A stretch of 64,000 nucleotides of DNA, from contig CAZQAE010000001.1 in assembly GCA_964591275.1 (NCBI GenBank), positions 62,001 to 126,000 of the forward strand. Direction: 5' to 3'. Source of the stretch: G963674685 sp964591275. GTDB taxonomy: Bacteria > Lernaellota > Lernaellaia > JACKCT01. The notes beneath the pieces are model-generated. The model was not told the DNA's origin. It worked only from the letters and a program-made list of their open reading frames with translations, and ran no database searches. Both the position numbers and the translations under genes were made by a program. Shown in pieces: positions 37,843 to 46,629 of this stretch (its first letter is position 1; every line of letters begins with the position of its first letter).

Positions 37843-39117
37843 TTATTCCGCCTCCTTTTCCTGAATTCGGTATCGTACGGTTTTAACCCACTCCGTCTTC
37901 TTTTTCCTCGTGACAATGTCGAGATAAACAGAACGAGACACGACGATAATCCATAGCTGGCAGTACGTAACGTACATAATGAAGGATAAGACAACGTTTT
38001 TAAACGATTCCTCCTCCTCCAAACTGACGGCGATAAGGGTCTGTAGGAAAAAGAGCATCATCGCCAGGAACCAGATAAAGGCGAAAGGTCCGATGAGTCC
38101 GAGTTTGACGACTCCCAACAGACCCATGATGGCGATGACGTCCGAGAGAAGCAGGGCGAAAAAGAACATGTAATACAGGCTGAACATATAAAAAAGATCG
38201 ACCATGATCCGGCGGTTTTTCATTTGGAATGCGACGCGAAGGAACTTTCGCACGATGTAGCTGATCCCTTGCGCCCAGCGGGTTCGTTGCCGGATGAAGG
38301 TTTTCATATCCTCCGGCTCTTGTTCCCATGTCACGGCGTAGGGAATGAATTTGATTCGATAACCCATCTCATAGAGGCGAATCGAAAGTTCGGCGTCCTC
38401 GGCGACGGCGTCCTCATCGAAGCGCCCCGCCTTGTCGAGAACCTTGCGCCAGATGACGTAATTTGTGCCCGGCAGCGTGGCGAGACCGAAAAGCTTGTAA
38501 CGACCGCCTTGTATGATCCACTGGAAGGTAATGAATTCGATGTTGATGAAAGGAGGCAGATAGCCGCGATCCCTGTTGATGGTGCGTACTTTGCCGAGAA
38601 CAGCTCCCAGCTTTGGATTTTCCAAAAGGTTGGCGACCAGATTGAACAGTGAGTCCGGCTCCGGATGGTTGTCGGCGTCAAAGATCGCGATGACGTCGCC
38701 CATCGAATGCTCCAGGCCGATATTCAAGGCTCGACTCTTGCCTCTGCCGCCTTCTCCCTCCGGGATGTTGACGAGCTTGACTTCGCGGTGGCGACGAGCC
38801 ATGCGCGTCGTGATTTCCTCTGTCTCATCTTCACTGCCGTCATTGATCACCAGGATCTCCATGCGCTCTTTCGGATAGAGCATGGCTAGCATGGACTGGA
38901 TCGTTCTTTCAATCACAATGGCTTCGTTGTGGCAGGGTATGAGTATGGAAACGAAAGGGAAGGGGAATGGTTCGTTGGCGATTCGCTGTCGTTCTTTCTC
39001 GGCTGAAACACCGTTCAGGAAAGCAAAGAAAGTCAGAAGTACATTGAACAAAAGAAACAACCAGATGCCTATAGCAGCTGATAAAAACGCCAAGTCGATG
39101 TAAACGCTGGTGTACAT
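37843..39117 (-). CDS. Processive family 2 glycosyltransferase (polysaccharide synthase)
   Basis: 424 residues. One N-terminal helix (~8-35), a cytosolic GT-A domain and about four C-terminal helices, as in PgaC/IcaA and hyaluronan synthase-like enzymes. Visible motifs: INDGSEDE (Asp 93), DADN (147-150) binding UDP-sugar and metal, AEDAE (catalytic Asp 241) and QRTRW (277-281), the processivity motif. No PilZ domain is fused, so c-di-GMP control would need another subunit. The ATG is 1 base after the stop of the DUF2334 gene, a tight coupling. The polymer is unknown; a beta-linked hexosamine is likely given the deacetylase neighbour. Confidence 0.92.
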   Translation of the reverse strand: MYTSVYIDLAFLSAAIGIWLFLLFNVLLTFFAFLNGVSAEKERQRIANEPFPFPFVSILIPCHNEAIVIERTIQSMLAMLYPKERMEILVINDGSEDETEEITTRMARRHREVKLVNIPEGEGGRGKSRALNIGLEHSMGDVIAIFDADNHPEPDSLFNLVANLLENPKLGAVLGKVRTINRDRGYLPPFINIEFITFQWIIQGGRYKLFGLATLPGTNYVIWRKVLDKAGRFDEDAVAEDAELSIRLYEMGYRIKFIPYAVTWEQEPEDMKTFIRQRTRWAQGISYIVRKFLRVAFQMKNRRIMVDLFYMFSLYYMFFFALLLSDVIAIMGLLGVVKLGLIGPFAFIWFLAMMLFFLQTLIAVSLEEEESFKNVVLSFIMYVTYCQLWIIVVSRSVYLDIVTRKKKTEWVKTVRYRIQEKEAE

Positions 39118-39118
39118 C

Positions 39119-41173
39119 TTAGGATTCTTCCCCTTTTCGTGACGCCATCCACTTCCTGGCTCCGGAAAAGGTCTTGCGGGTAATCAGGAACACCCACAGA
39201 ATCAGGAAGGTGATCAAGGTCAAAATTCCCAGGATGAGGATAGCCAGAGCCACCGGATTCGTCACCCCGGAGACGGTCGGTCTGAACAAGGTGATGTTCG
39301 ATAAACCGATTTTTGGGCGTTGATACGAACCCTGCAAGACCTGCAATTCTCCCGGACGCAATGAGACATACTTATGGATATCGCCCGTGACAGTTCCGAA
39401 GGAATAGGTTTCGCCAAGAAGCTCTCCCTGGCGACTAATAGTCAGTTCGTGTTTATATTGCGAACCCAGAGTGAGAATGACCTCGCCGATTCCGCTGACG
39501 ACGACCCGATCCCTTGTGGTAACTTTATTATTGAAATCCGCGAGGGAGGCGAATTCCCATTCCTGCGCGATCAGACCGTCCACGACCTCTTCCAGCAATT
39601 TCAAGTCCAGATAGGTGTGGAAGAAAAAACTGGCCCAGCCGTCGCGAACAACTTTTGTGGCCTCGGCGTCAATGAGGATCGCCTCAGGCGTGCGTCCGAC
39701 TTTGGGATTCACATAACCCAGGCTTTCCGGGATGATAATCTGTTTGTGCTTGTCGGACTTTATCAGATAGGGAAAGAACTGGTCGGAGCCGAACAATTCC
39801 ACGGGCATGCGCCGTTCCACCACCGTTGTGAAGTAATTGGCAAAGACGCTGTAATCCACTTGCCCCGCCGCGTAATGGGGCGTCGTCCATGCCAGGGGAA
39901 AAATGTCGTTCAGGAAACATTCATTGAGTGCGCGCTCGATTCTTACCGAGGCGAAGGTTGCGTCCCCGGCGGAAATCGGCCCGCCGATCTCATGACTCCA
40001 AAACTCGTAATCGACCGCCGTTTCTCCCGAAATCTGGTGCGTATAACCGTGAAGGATGACCGAACCGCCGCGGCTGATAAGATATTTGATGGTCTCCTGG
40101 AACTCGGGATCGTCCGAAAGGTAGATCGTTTCGTCCGTTGCAGGATTTTTGTAAACGGGGATTAGCGTAAAGGCGAAGGGTATGCCTCTTTCATAAAGCA
40201 GGTCAGCGGCTAGCTTGAGTGGTCCCGGCTGCCGCTTTGCGTGTATGTCCTCCAGGCGCACGAAGGCGCGATGGCGTTCTTTGTGGTTTTGGCCGAGGAA
40301 ATCATGCAGAATATCCGCAAAAGCCAGATAGGCGCCGCCCTCAATGGAGTAAGCCAGCGCGTCCGAAGCCACGTACCAGAAATTGTCCGAATGCACGATG
40401 TAGGGCAATTCAATCGCGGGCGGCTCGGTGGGCGGCGGCGCGAGAAACTCTGCCAAATTTGAGGAATCGAAAAGATCATATGCCCGTATGGGTTTGACGG
40501 CCTGGCCGATGGGCATTACCGGCAGCATGGTTTCCAGGGGATTGTTCATGGGAGATTCCGCCGTACCGGGCGGGATGTCTTTTCCGTATTCTGCGGGTTT
40601 CAGGGGATCGGCGACGAAACGGGCTGTCGCCATAACCTTGGCCAATGCCGGTCTGGTCACGTTGATAGCGAAGGTGCGCAGATCGATTTTCGCCAGATGC
40701 CGTCCCTTGTATTCGACATCATTCGTAAGATGATTGTCCGAATCATCCACCAGACTGATGCCCCACTTATCCATGCTGTGGCGATTTTGCATGCGTTCCA
40801 GGTTGGCGCCGATCCACATGACTTGCGCCCTGGTGTCGAAAATGTCGTCGATCAAATAACTCGGCAGAGGCTGTCCGGTTTTTGTGCCCACATAAAAAAC
40901 AAAAGACGCATCTTTAGCCATGCCTTTTTTGTAGCTTGCCGTTGAAATTTTCTCCAACGACACACTAAAATGGCAAAGCAATTGTGCAAGAGATTCGGCG
41001 CTGACGATTTCGCGGTTGAGACTTTCAGCGTTAGTGGGCTCATCATAGATAATAAGAACGGGTTTTCCGCCGGGGCCGAGAACTTCCTGTTCAGGCTTAA
41101 GTTGGATAAAAATGACGTACAGCACTCCCAAGATCAGCGCCAAAGCAATGAAGGGAATTAGGACTGTGCGCAT
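39119..41173 (-). CDS. DUF2334 polysaccharide deacetylase, membrane anchored at both ends
   Basis: 684 residues. One N-terminal helix (~5-24) and one C-terminal helix (~645-672) suggest that the large middle part lies in the periplasm. Residues ~35-130 resemble a Rossmann-like domain seen in many DUF2334 proteins. The deacetylase core has RLEDIHA (306-312; Asp 309) and LHGYTH (His 375 and His 379), the metal triad of the NodB-like fold. A jelly-roll-like region follows before the C-terminal anchor. PelA uses a similar fold to deacetylate Pel; here the role is probably partial deacetylation of the nascent polymer. Confidence 0.85.
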   Translation of the reverse strand: MRTVLIPFIALALILGVLYVIFIQLKPEQEVLGPGGKPVLIIYDEPTNAESLNREIVSAESLAQLLCHFSVSLEKISTASYKKGMAKDASFVFYVGTKTGQPLPSYLIDDIFDTRAQVMWIGANLERMQNRHSMDKWGISLVDDSDNHLTNDVEYKGRHLAKIDLRTFAINVTRPALAKVMATARFVADPLKPAEYGKDIPPGTAESPMNNPLETMLPVMPIGQAVKPIRAYDLFDSSNLAEFLAPPPTEPPAIELPYIVHSDNFWYVASDALAYSIEGGAYLAFADILHDFLGQNHKERHRAFVRLEDIHAKRQPGPLKLAADLLYERGIPFAFTLIPVYKNPATDETIYLSDDPEFQETIKYLISRGGSVILHGYTHQISGETAVDYEFWSHEIGGPISAGDATFASVRIERALNECFLNDIFPLAWTTPHYAAGQVDYSVFANYFTTVVERRMPVELFGSDQFFPYLIKSDKHKQIIIPESLGYVNPKVGRTPEAILIDAEATKVVRDGWASFFFHTYLDLKLLEEVVDGLIAQEWEFASLADFNNKVTTRDRVVVSGIGEVILTLGSQYKHELTISRQGELLGETYSFGTVTGDIHKYVSLRPGELQVLQGSYQRPKIGLSNITLFRPTVSGVTNPVALAILILGILTLITFLILWVFLITRKTFSGARKWMASRKGEES

Positions 41174-41206
41174 TTAATGCAAAACTCCGCTTTCAATCAT
41201 CATCAA

Positions 41207-42061
41207 TTAAAATGCCTGATACCGTGAGTCGATAACGTTGACGAGTTCCTCCAGGTTGCCGGCGTCTTTTGGAAAATTGGAAGCTGCAATAGTCAGATCA
41301 GGAATAATCTCATCCCATTTTGATTCGATGGCCTCAATCAATTCTTCTCTTCGTTCGGCGACGCGCATCAGCACCACGTTTGTGCCGGCGGCGTTGGTTT
41401 CAGGTAGGATCAGGCCGATTTCCGTGTCCGAGTACTTGCCGATATAATCCGTGTCGCGCAGCATCTGGCGCATGAAGCGCCCCATTTCACGGAAGAGGGC
41501 GATTTCCTCTTCGGCATCGTATCGTTTTTCAAAATCTTCGAGATTGTTGATGCGCATGAAGATGAGAGACAAAGGGATATTGTAGCGTTTGACGCGTTTT
41601 ATCTCGCCATTGAGCATCCATCGGAAACTTTTGAAATTGTACAGCCCCGATTCCTGGTCGGGAATGAAAGTTTCGACTTTTGTGACTTCCCGGAAAGAAT
41701 CCGAGTGCCGGAAATCCAGCACTTCGGAAATGATGCCCAGAACGAATCCCACCGAAACAAGTACGCCGATGTTTGCAATACTTTCACGGATGAAGCCGGA
41801 TTGCGCCGTTCCCTGAACGATCTTGAACAGGACAAGAGAGCCGTAAACCGCCGTGGAAAGAACGGATAACAGCGCACCGTGCTTTAGCCCTTTTGTGACC
41901 GCAAGAAAGGCAATCGGAAAAGACAGGACAAAAGTCAGCGCCTTATAAGATCGAATTTGAAAGAAGTAGGCGAAGAAAATCCCGAATAGCAAGCCCAGTA
42001 TCGTCAGCGTGAACAGATCTCGATATTCAAAAGATTTTTTCGGGCCGCCTTGTCCGTTCAT
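41207..42061 (-). CDS. Membrane protein with degenerate GGDEF domain and intact RxxD I-site (PelD-like c-di-GMP receptor)
   Basis: 284 residues. Four hydrophobic segments occupy residues ~15-112. The C-terminal half is a GGDEF-fold domain beginning at DQESGLYNFKSF (135-146). The catalytic GGDEF motif is replaced by SDTEI (211-215), so diguanylate cyclase activity is not expected. The inhibitory-site motif RDTD (202-205) stands exactly five residues before it, as in active cyclases and in PelD. This is the expected design of a c-di-GMP receptor. Unlike PelD, no GAF domain separates the membrane part. ATGA overlap with the upstream small gene couples it to the operon. Confidence 0.85.
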   Translation of the reverse strand: MNGQGGPKKSFEYRDLFTLTILGLLFGIFFAYFFQIRSYKALTFVLSFPIAFLAVTKGLKHGALLSVLSTAVYGSLVLFKIVQGTAQSGFIRESIANIGVLVSVGFVLGIISEVLDFRHSDSFREVTKVETFIPDQESGLYNFKSFRWMLNGEIKRVKRYNIPLSLIFMRINNLEDFEKRYDAEEEIALFREMGRFMRQMLRDTDYIGKYSDTEIGLILPETNAAGTNVVLMRVAERREELIEAIESKWDEIIPDLTIAASNFPKDAGNLEELVNVIDSRYQAF

Positions 42062-42240
42062 TTAGGTTTCTCCTCGTTGTTTGGACCGCGTCGAGGCAGA
42101 CTCGATTGGGACGATGAGGAAGACTGCATCCTTTTATAAACGAACTTGGCCACATCTCTGACGAGAATGCCCAAAGTGATGACGATGATGATGACAACAA
42201 CGCCGATGGCGATTGTAATTAGACAGGATTCAGATTCCAC
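42058..42240 (-). CDS. Small single-pass membrane protein, first gene of the exopolysaccharide operon
   Basis: 60 residues from GTG 42240, placed 6 bases after GGAAGG; a TTG at 42246 would sit too close to that site. A membrane helix at ~8-27 is followed by a basic, Ser- and Pro-rich tail (KRMQSSSSSQSS) that is probably cytosolic. No family is recognised. The stop overlaps the next ATG (ATGA, 42058-42061), which argues that it is a real gene. It may be an accessory or assembly subunit of the synthase, comparable in position to small proteins in other synthase loci. Confidence 0.65.
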   Translation of the reverse strand: MESESCLITIAIGVVVIIIVITLGILVRDVAKFVYKRMQSSSSSQSSLPRRGPNNEEKPK

Positions 42241-42427
42241 GATCAACCTTCCGTATTGCTAAATTTCCCGAATTTTCATCAATATCTATTGCAACCGCTC
42301 AATCCTTCTACCAGATATTGATTTATTTCGTCAAGTAATTCTTTCAAAGACAGATGCGAACCCCTTGAATTATTTAAGACATTACTGGATTTCAAACATC
42401 CGATATCTTTAGCACAGCCAGAGCATA

Positions 42428-44503
42428 TTACATTTTTCTAAAATCAGCAATATTAGAAAACATGGAAGCTATATTGAGCAACAGAGACAGGCGGTTGGAG
42501 CGGACCTTTTCTTCTTTCGCCATGACCAGAACACTGTCGAAAAAGTCGTCAACCACCGGCCTGATCTTTGCGATAAGCTCCAGGGCCTCCAAGTGCTTTC
42601 TTTTATTGACCAACTCACCTGCTTTCGTCCGGATTCCCAGATAGGCTTCCCAAAGATTCTTTTCCCTATCGTCTTCGAACAAAATGGGATCAACCGTTGA
42701 TTCCACATGGCCGCCGATGATGTTTGCCACGCGCTTGAAGGCCGCGGCGAAGGCTTCGTAGTCTTTGGATCCGGAAAATTGCGCTACGGCTTGCGTGCGG
42801 TCGACGACCTCGACCATGTCGCTAAAACGCACGGCAACGACGCCATCGACTATCTCCGAGGGAGCGCCTTCGGTCTTGAGCATATTCGACAAGCGCAATC
42901 GGAAGAACTCCGTTGCCAGTCGGAGAAGCTCGCCGGATTCCATGCGAATTTTATCCTTTGCGGCTTTGGCGGCGATGTCGATCAACTCGTCGATAGGGAT
43001 GCGCCACTGTCTTTGACGCAGTATCTGGATGACGCCCAGCGCCTGGCGGCGCAATGCATAGGGGTCTCCGGCGCCGGTGGGGGCCAGTCCGACTCCCGCG
43101 CCCGCTACGATGGAATCCATTTTGTCGGCGATGGAGCATATGGCGCCAAGCTCGGTTTCCGGAAGAGCATCCCCGGCGAAACGGGGTAAATAATGCTCCC
43201 GAATCGCATCAGCCACCGTTTTAGGCTCGCCTTGCTTCAGAGCATATTCATACCCCATGATTCCCTGAAGCTCCGGGAACTCACCCACCATATTGGTGAG
43301 CAGATCGGCCTTGAACAGTTCCAATGCCCTCGCGGTCATATCCTTTAATTCCGGCGCGAGCTTTCCGGCTAACCACTGGCCGATGATTTGGACACGGTCG
43401 ATTTTGTCCTTATAACTCCCCAGTTTCCTGTGGAATATGACGCCGTCGAGATTTTCGGCAAACTTTTCGAGCGGTGTGCGAAGGTCCTCTGCCCAGAAGA
43501 ATTTCGCATCCGCCAAGCGTGCGTTGAGGACTCTTTCGTATCCTTTCGTGACCAGGTCCTTGTCGGAAACCTCAGTTCCGCTGACCGCGACAAACTTCGG
43601 CATAAGGTCCGGCGAGTCGGGACGCAGAAAGTTGAAATACCTCTGATGGCCGGCCATCGTCGTCACCAATACGGGCTTGGGCAGTTCCATATATTGGTCC
43701 GGGATCGAACCCACATGCACGACCGGCCATTCCGTCAGGCCCGTAACTTCATCAATCAACTTATCGGCGCTTTTGGCGTCGAATTCGCCGCCGATATCCC
43801 TGGCGACTTTCTCAAGGCCGTCAGCGATGAGTTTTCGTCTTTCATGATAATCCACGATAACCCGGGCGGCTTTGAGTTTGGCGCGGTAGTCCTCGTAGCC
43901 TTCAACGGAAATGGCTTGCGGACTATGAAATCGATGGCCGTAGGTGTTTGCTGTCGCTTTAACGTCGGCGAAGGACAATTCGATGGTTTCGCCGCCCAAT
44001 AGTGCGGTTATCCACTGAATGGGACGCACAAATCGCTGCGGTTCAACTGACCACCTCATGGATTTGGGCCAGGGGATATCCTTTATCAGCGTTGCCAGCA
44101 TCGGCCCGACAATATCCCGGGCCGGCTGGCCCACGATTTCTTTTCTGACTCCAGCTCGCGGACCCTTCGGTGTTTCTATCTTGATGAGATCCTCAGCATT
44201 TGCTCCCTGGCTTTTTGCAAATCCCGCCGCCGCTTTTGTCAAATTGCCGTCCTTATCGAAGGCGGCCTGCCAGGCGGGCCCGAGGCGCTCGGAGATTTCA
44301 TCCTTTTGCACAGGCGATATATTATGTGCGTATCCGACAAGTCGCCGGGGGGTTGCCGTGACGGCGATTTCTTCAAAGTCCAGGCGATGATGGCGCAATC
44401 CTTCGGAAAGAAGTCGCTCAAGATCGGCCATGGCGGTTTTTAAAAAACGTGCCGGGACTTCCTCAACTCCGATTTCAAAAAATAAATCGTGCGCCATTTT
44501 CAT
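42428..44503 (-). CDS. glyS: Glycine-tRNA ligase beta subunit
   Basis: 691 residues from ATG 44503 (ATGA overlap with glyQ); ATG 44497, 6 bases after AGGGGA, is nearly as good. The start MAHDLFFEIGVEEVPARFL and the internal SEIVDGVVAVRF-type C-terminal region are typical of GlyS. It forms the alpha2beta2 glycyl-tRNA synthetase with GlyQ; the beta subunit binds tRNA through its HD-like and anticodon-binding domains. Length is as in other bacteria. A longer frame reading back into glyQ is not used. Confidence 0.95.
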   Translation of the reverse strand: MKMAHDLFFEIGVEEVPARFLKTAMADLERLLSEGLRHHRLDFEEIAVTATPRRLVGYAHNISPVQKDEISERLGPAWQAAFDKDGNLTKAAAGFAKSQGANAEDLIKIETPKGPRAGVRKEIVGQPARDIVGPMLATLIKDIPWPKSMRWSVEPQRFVRPIQWITALLGGETIELSFADVKATANTYGHRFHSPQAISVEGYEDYRAKLKAARVIVDYHERRKLIADGLEKVARDIGGEFDAKSADKLIDEVTGLTEWPVVHVGSIPDQYMELPKPVLVTTMAGHQRYFNFLRPDSPDLMPKFVAVSGTEVSDKDLVTKGYERVLNARLADAKFFWAEDLRTPLEKFAENLDGVIFHRKLGSYKDKIDRVQIIGQWLAGKLAPELKDMTARALELFKADLLTNMVGEFPELQGIMGYEYALKQGEPKTVADAIREHYLPRFAGDALPETELGAICSIADKMDSIVAGAGVGLAPTGAGDPYALRRQALGVIQILRQRQWRIPIDELIDIAAKAAKDKIRMESGELLRLATEFFRLRLSNMLKTEGAPSEIVDGVVAVRFSDMVEVVDRTQAVAQFSGSKDYEAFAAAFKRVANIIGGHVESTVDPILFEDDREKNLWEAYLGIRTKAGELVNKRKHLEALELIAKIRPVVDDFFDSVLVMAKEEKVRSNRLSLLLNIASMFSNIADFRKM

Positions 44504-45396
44504 TCCCCTTTTTTCAGTAGCGGGAACCCGAGTTTTTCTCGGGTTGCCAGGTATCCTTCGGCGCACAATTTGGCCAGGTTCCTCACGCGACCGATATAGG
44601 ATACGCGCTCGGTGACGCTGATGGCGCCTCGCGCATCCAGGAGATTGAATACGTGCGAGCATTTCAGGCAATAGTCGTACGCCACGAGGGGAAGCGCATT
44701 TTTGGATATGTTTATGCACTCAGATTCAAATTTTTTGAACAGATCGAGAAGCATCGGAATATCGGCCAGCTCGAAGTTGTATTTTGAAAACTCCACTTCG
44801 CTCTGATGATAGACCTGCCCGTATGTCACATCGTTCACCCAGATAAGGTCATAAACGCTATCGACTTTCTGCAGGTACATCGCAATGCGTTCGAGGCCGT
44901 AGGTGACTTCAACGGAAATGGGATTAAGGTCAATCCCGCCGATCTGTTGGAGATAGGTGAATTGTGTAATTTCCATGCCGTCCAGCCAGACCTCCCACCC
45001 CAGACCCCAGGCTCCCAGCGTCGGGCTTTCCCAGTCATCTTCCACGAAGCGGATATCGTGCGCGCTCATGTCGATGCCGATTTCACGCAGACTGCCCAGG
45101 TATAGTTCCTGGATATTCTTCGGGCTGGGCTTCATCACGACCTGGAATTGGTAATAGTGCTGCAGGCGGTTGGGATTTTCGCCGTAGCGACCATCTGTCG
45201 GGCGTCGCGAAGGCTCCACGTAGGCCACGTTCCACGGTTCGGGACCAATAGCACGCAGAAAAGTGCTGGGATTGAAAGTTCCGGCACCCACTTCCAGATC
45301 ATAGGGCTGAACTATCAGGCAATTTTGCCTCGCCCAATAATTCTGCAACGTGAGGAATAGATTTTGGAAATTCAAGGGGTTCTCCATTGGGATCAT
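44500..45396 (-). CDS. glyQ: Glycine-tRNA ligase alpha subunit
   Basis: 298 residues, normal length. LTLQNYWARQNCLIVQPYD, FLRAIGPEPWNVAYVEPSRR and GRYGENPNRLQHYYQFQV are diagnostic for GlyQ, which holds the class II catalytic core and forms glycyl-adenylate. ATG 45396 or 45387 could be the start; both have only weak SD sequences. It is immediately followed by glyS with a 4-base overlap, the usual bacterial arrangement. Confidence 0.97.
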   Translation of the reverse strand: MIPMENPLNFQNLFLTLQNYWARQNCLIVQPYDLEVGAGTFNPSTFLRAIGPEPWNVAYVEPSRRPTDGRYGENPNRLQHYYQFQVVMKPSPKNIQELYLGSLREIGIDMSAHDIRFVEDDWESPTLGAWGLGWEVWLDGMEITQFTYLQQIGGIDLNPISVEVTYGLERIAMYLQKVDSVYDLIWVNDVTYGQVYHQSEVEFSKYNFELADIPMLLDLFKKFESECINISKNALPLVAYDYCLKCSHVFNLLDARGAISVTERVSYIGRVRNLAKLCAEGYLATREKLGFPLLKKGE

Positions 45397-45719
45397 TTGC
45401 GATGGAGCTCAAACGAAGCTCGTTTCTATACAGATAGCTTTATCGACTGTCAATTGAAAAGGCAACTCCGAAATTCACTAGTGGAACGAGTGAACAAATC
45501 CTGTCATTGCGTTTTTTCGCATGATCGTTTTTTCGTCCGATATGCGCTGCTTCGCCTGAAATAAGAGAGCAAAAATCTACGGTATTTCTTTTTAAAATCA
45601 CAAATATTGTGTCGGAATCCTTAAGTATTTTCTGATTTTTGCCGATAAGAAATATAGGGGAAGGCTCGGCAAAAAAATATTCAGGACGTAAGCAGAAATT
45701 AAGCAAGGAGGCTTGGGCC
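45397..45719. other. Divergent intergenic region with a hairpin near the downstream gene
   Basis: 323 bases between glyQ and the small unknown gene. It must hold promoters for both. The strand is AT-rich near 45580-45640. An inverted repeat, ATTTTTGCCG at 45635-45644 with CGGCAAAAAAAT at 45667-45678, spans 22 bases and ends about 40 bases before the next ATG. It could be a leader structure. No tRNA or known riboswitch is recognised. Confidence 0.45.
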
Positions 45720-46151
45720 ATGACTGTGGAATTTCGCCGAATCGTTGATCACTTCGCCAATGAGGCGGAAGCGGTTGTGCGTGATGAGGATTCCATCAGG
45801 CGCAGTTCGATGGAAATAGAGTTGCTCAACGGAGTGGACGAAGAGGGCGGCCAGATGCTCCACCGTTTCTTTGGGGAGCCGGTGAAATCATCCGGGAGTC
45901 CCGCGGAGGCGGATGTCATCAACAATCCCGTCGTTAAGCAATTGGGCGGCGTGTACGTCGATCAGACGGTTTATATCAGGCGGGGTGAGGACAAAGAGTG
46001 TTTTTATGCCGCGCTTTGGCCCTGGCACATACGCCCCGGCATCGTCACTCTACATTTGGGCGTCCATGACGGAATGCAAAACCGCGATATGAAACGGATG
46101 CTGTCGGACTGCCTGGAAGAAAATCCTAAACAAGTCAGAGAGAGTGCCTGA
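45720..46151 (+). CDS. Unknown small cytoplasmic protein
   Basis: 143 residues from ATG 45720, placed 8 bases after AAGGAGG. The open frame could be read further upstream, but the SD decides. There is no signal peptide or membrane helix. The composition is acidic, with a conserved-looking core YAALWPWHIRPGIVTLHLGVH. No family is recognised. It is monocistronic, and is followed by a terminator-rich gap. Confidence 0.7.
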   Translation: MTVEFRRIVDHFANEAEAVVRDEDSIRRSSMEIELLNGVDEEGGQMLHRFFGEPVKSSGSPAEADVINNPVVKQLGGVYVDQTVYIRRGEDKECFYAALWPWHIRPGIVTLHLGVHDGMQNRDMKRMLSDCLEENPKQVRESA

Positions 46152-46629
46152 GCTTTAAACCGCATATTCCGCACAACAAATGTCCCAACAGTTTTTCGAT
46201 AAGTCCAAACTCCGCAATGGGTTTGTTGCGAGGTTCATCTATTACTTGAAAGATTCAATCTCGCTAGCTGGAACGGTTCTCATACCGAATACTATCTCGA
46301 TACGCACGCCTGCCGGAGAGCTGGCTTTGGTCGACTGCGCAGAATTTGGCACAGCCGTCCCGGCTGTGTTTGGAACTCATCGGCGTCTATCGCCATGTTG
46401 GGAATGGCAAAGAGCCATCTTTTTTAAGCCAGTTTTTTCCTGGCTTGGATCACTTTCTCTATCTTGCTCCCATGACTTCTTTCTTGACACTTTCGGCGTG
46501 TGCCTTGTATATTTTGATCAGAAAAGAAAAGCAGTGACGTGCGAAGCAAATTTTCAGCACTAAGGGCAATGAAGCCAAAGCCCACAATGGCCGATTTTGT
46601 TTTTCGGCCAAAAGAGAGGAACAGACAAG
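46152..46629. other. Gap with three hairpins, no convincing gene
   Basis: 478 bases. One palindrome, CACAGCCG-TCC-CGGCTGTG (46350-46368), looks REP-like. Next comes a terminator (46404-46425) and then AAGCCAG/CTGGCTT (46426-46446). A frame across 46180-46563 reads through all three hairpins and has a composition unlike its neighbours, so it is not called. The SD of the next gene (AGAGGA) is near 46615. Confidence 0.5.
46404..46425 (+). terminator. Intrinsic terminator
   Basis: Stem ATGGC/GCCAT with an AAAGA loop, followed by CTTTTTT. It lies about 250 bases after the stop of the small unknown gene; a second T-loop hairpin follows at once. Confidence 0.55.

Noticed and set aside
45661..45719. 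Possible c-di-GMP (GEMM) riboswitch before the small unknown gene
   Set aside because: GGACGTAAGC resembles one GEMM segment, but the tetraloop stem and the outer pairing are missing.
46180..46563. Possible 127-residue gene in the gap before the lipoproteins
   Set aside because: It reads through three hairpins, including a terminator; the composition differs from neighbouring genes and no SD is present.
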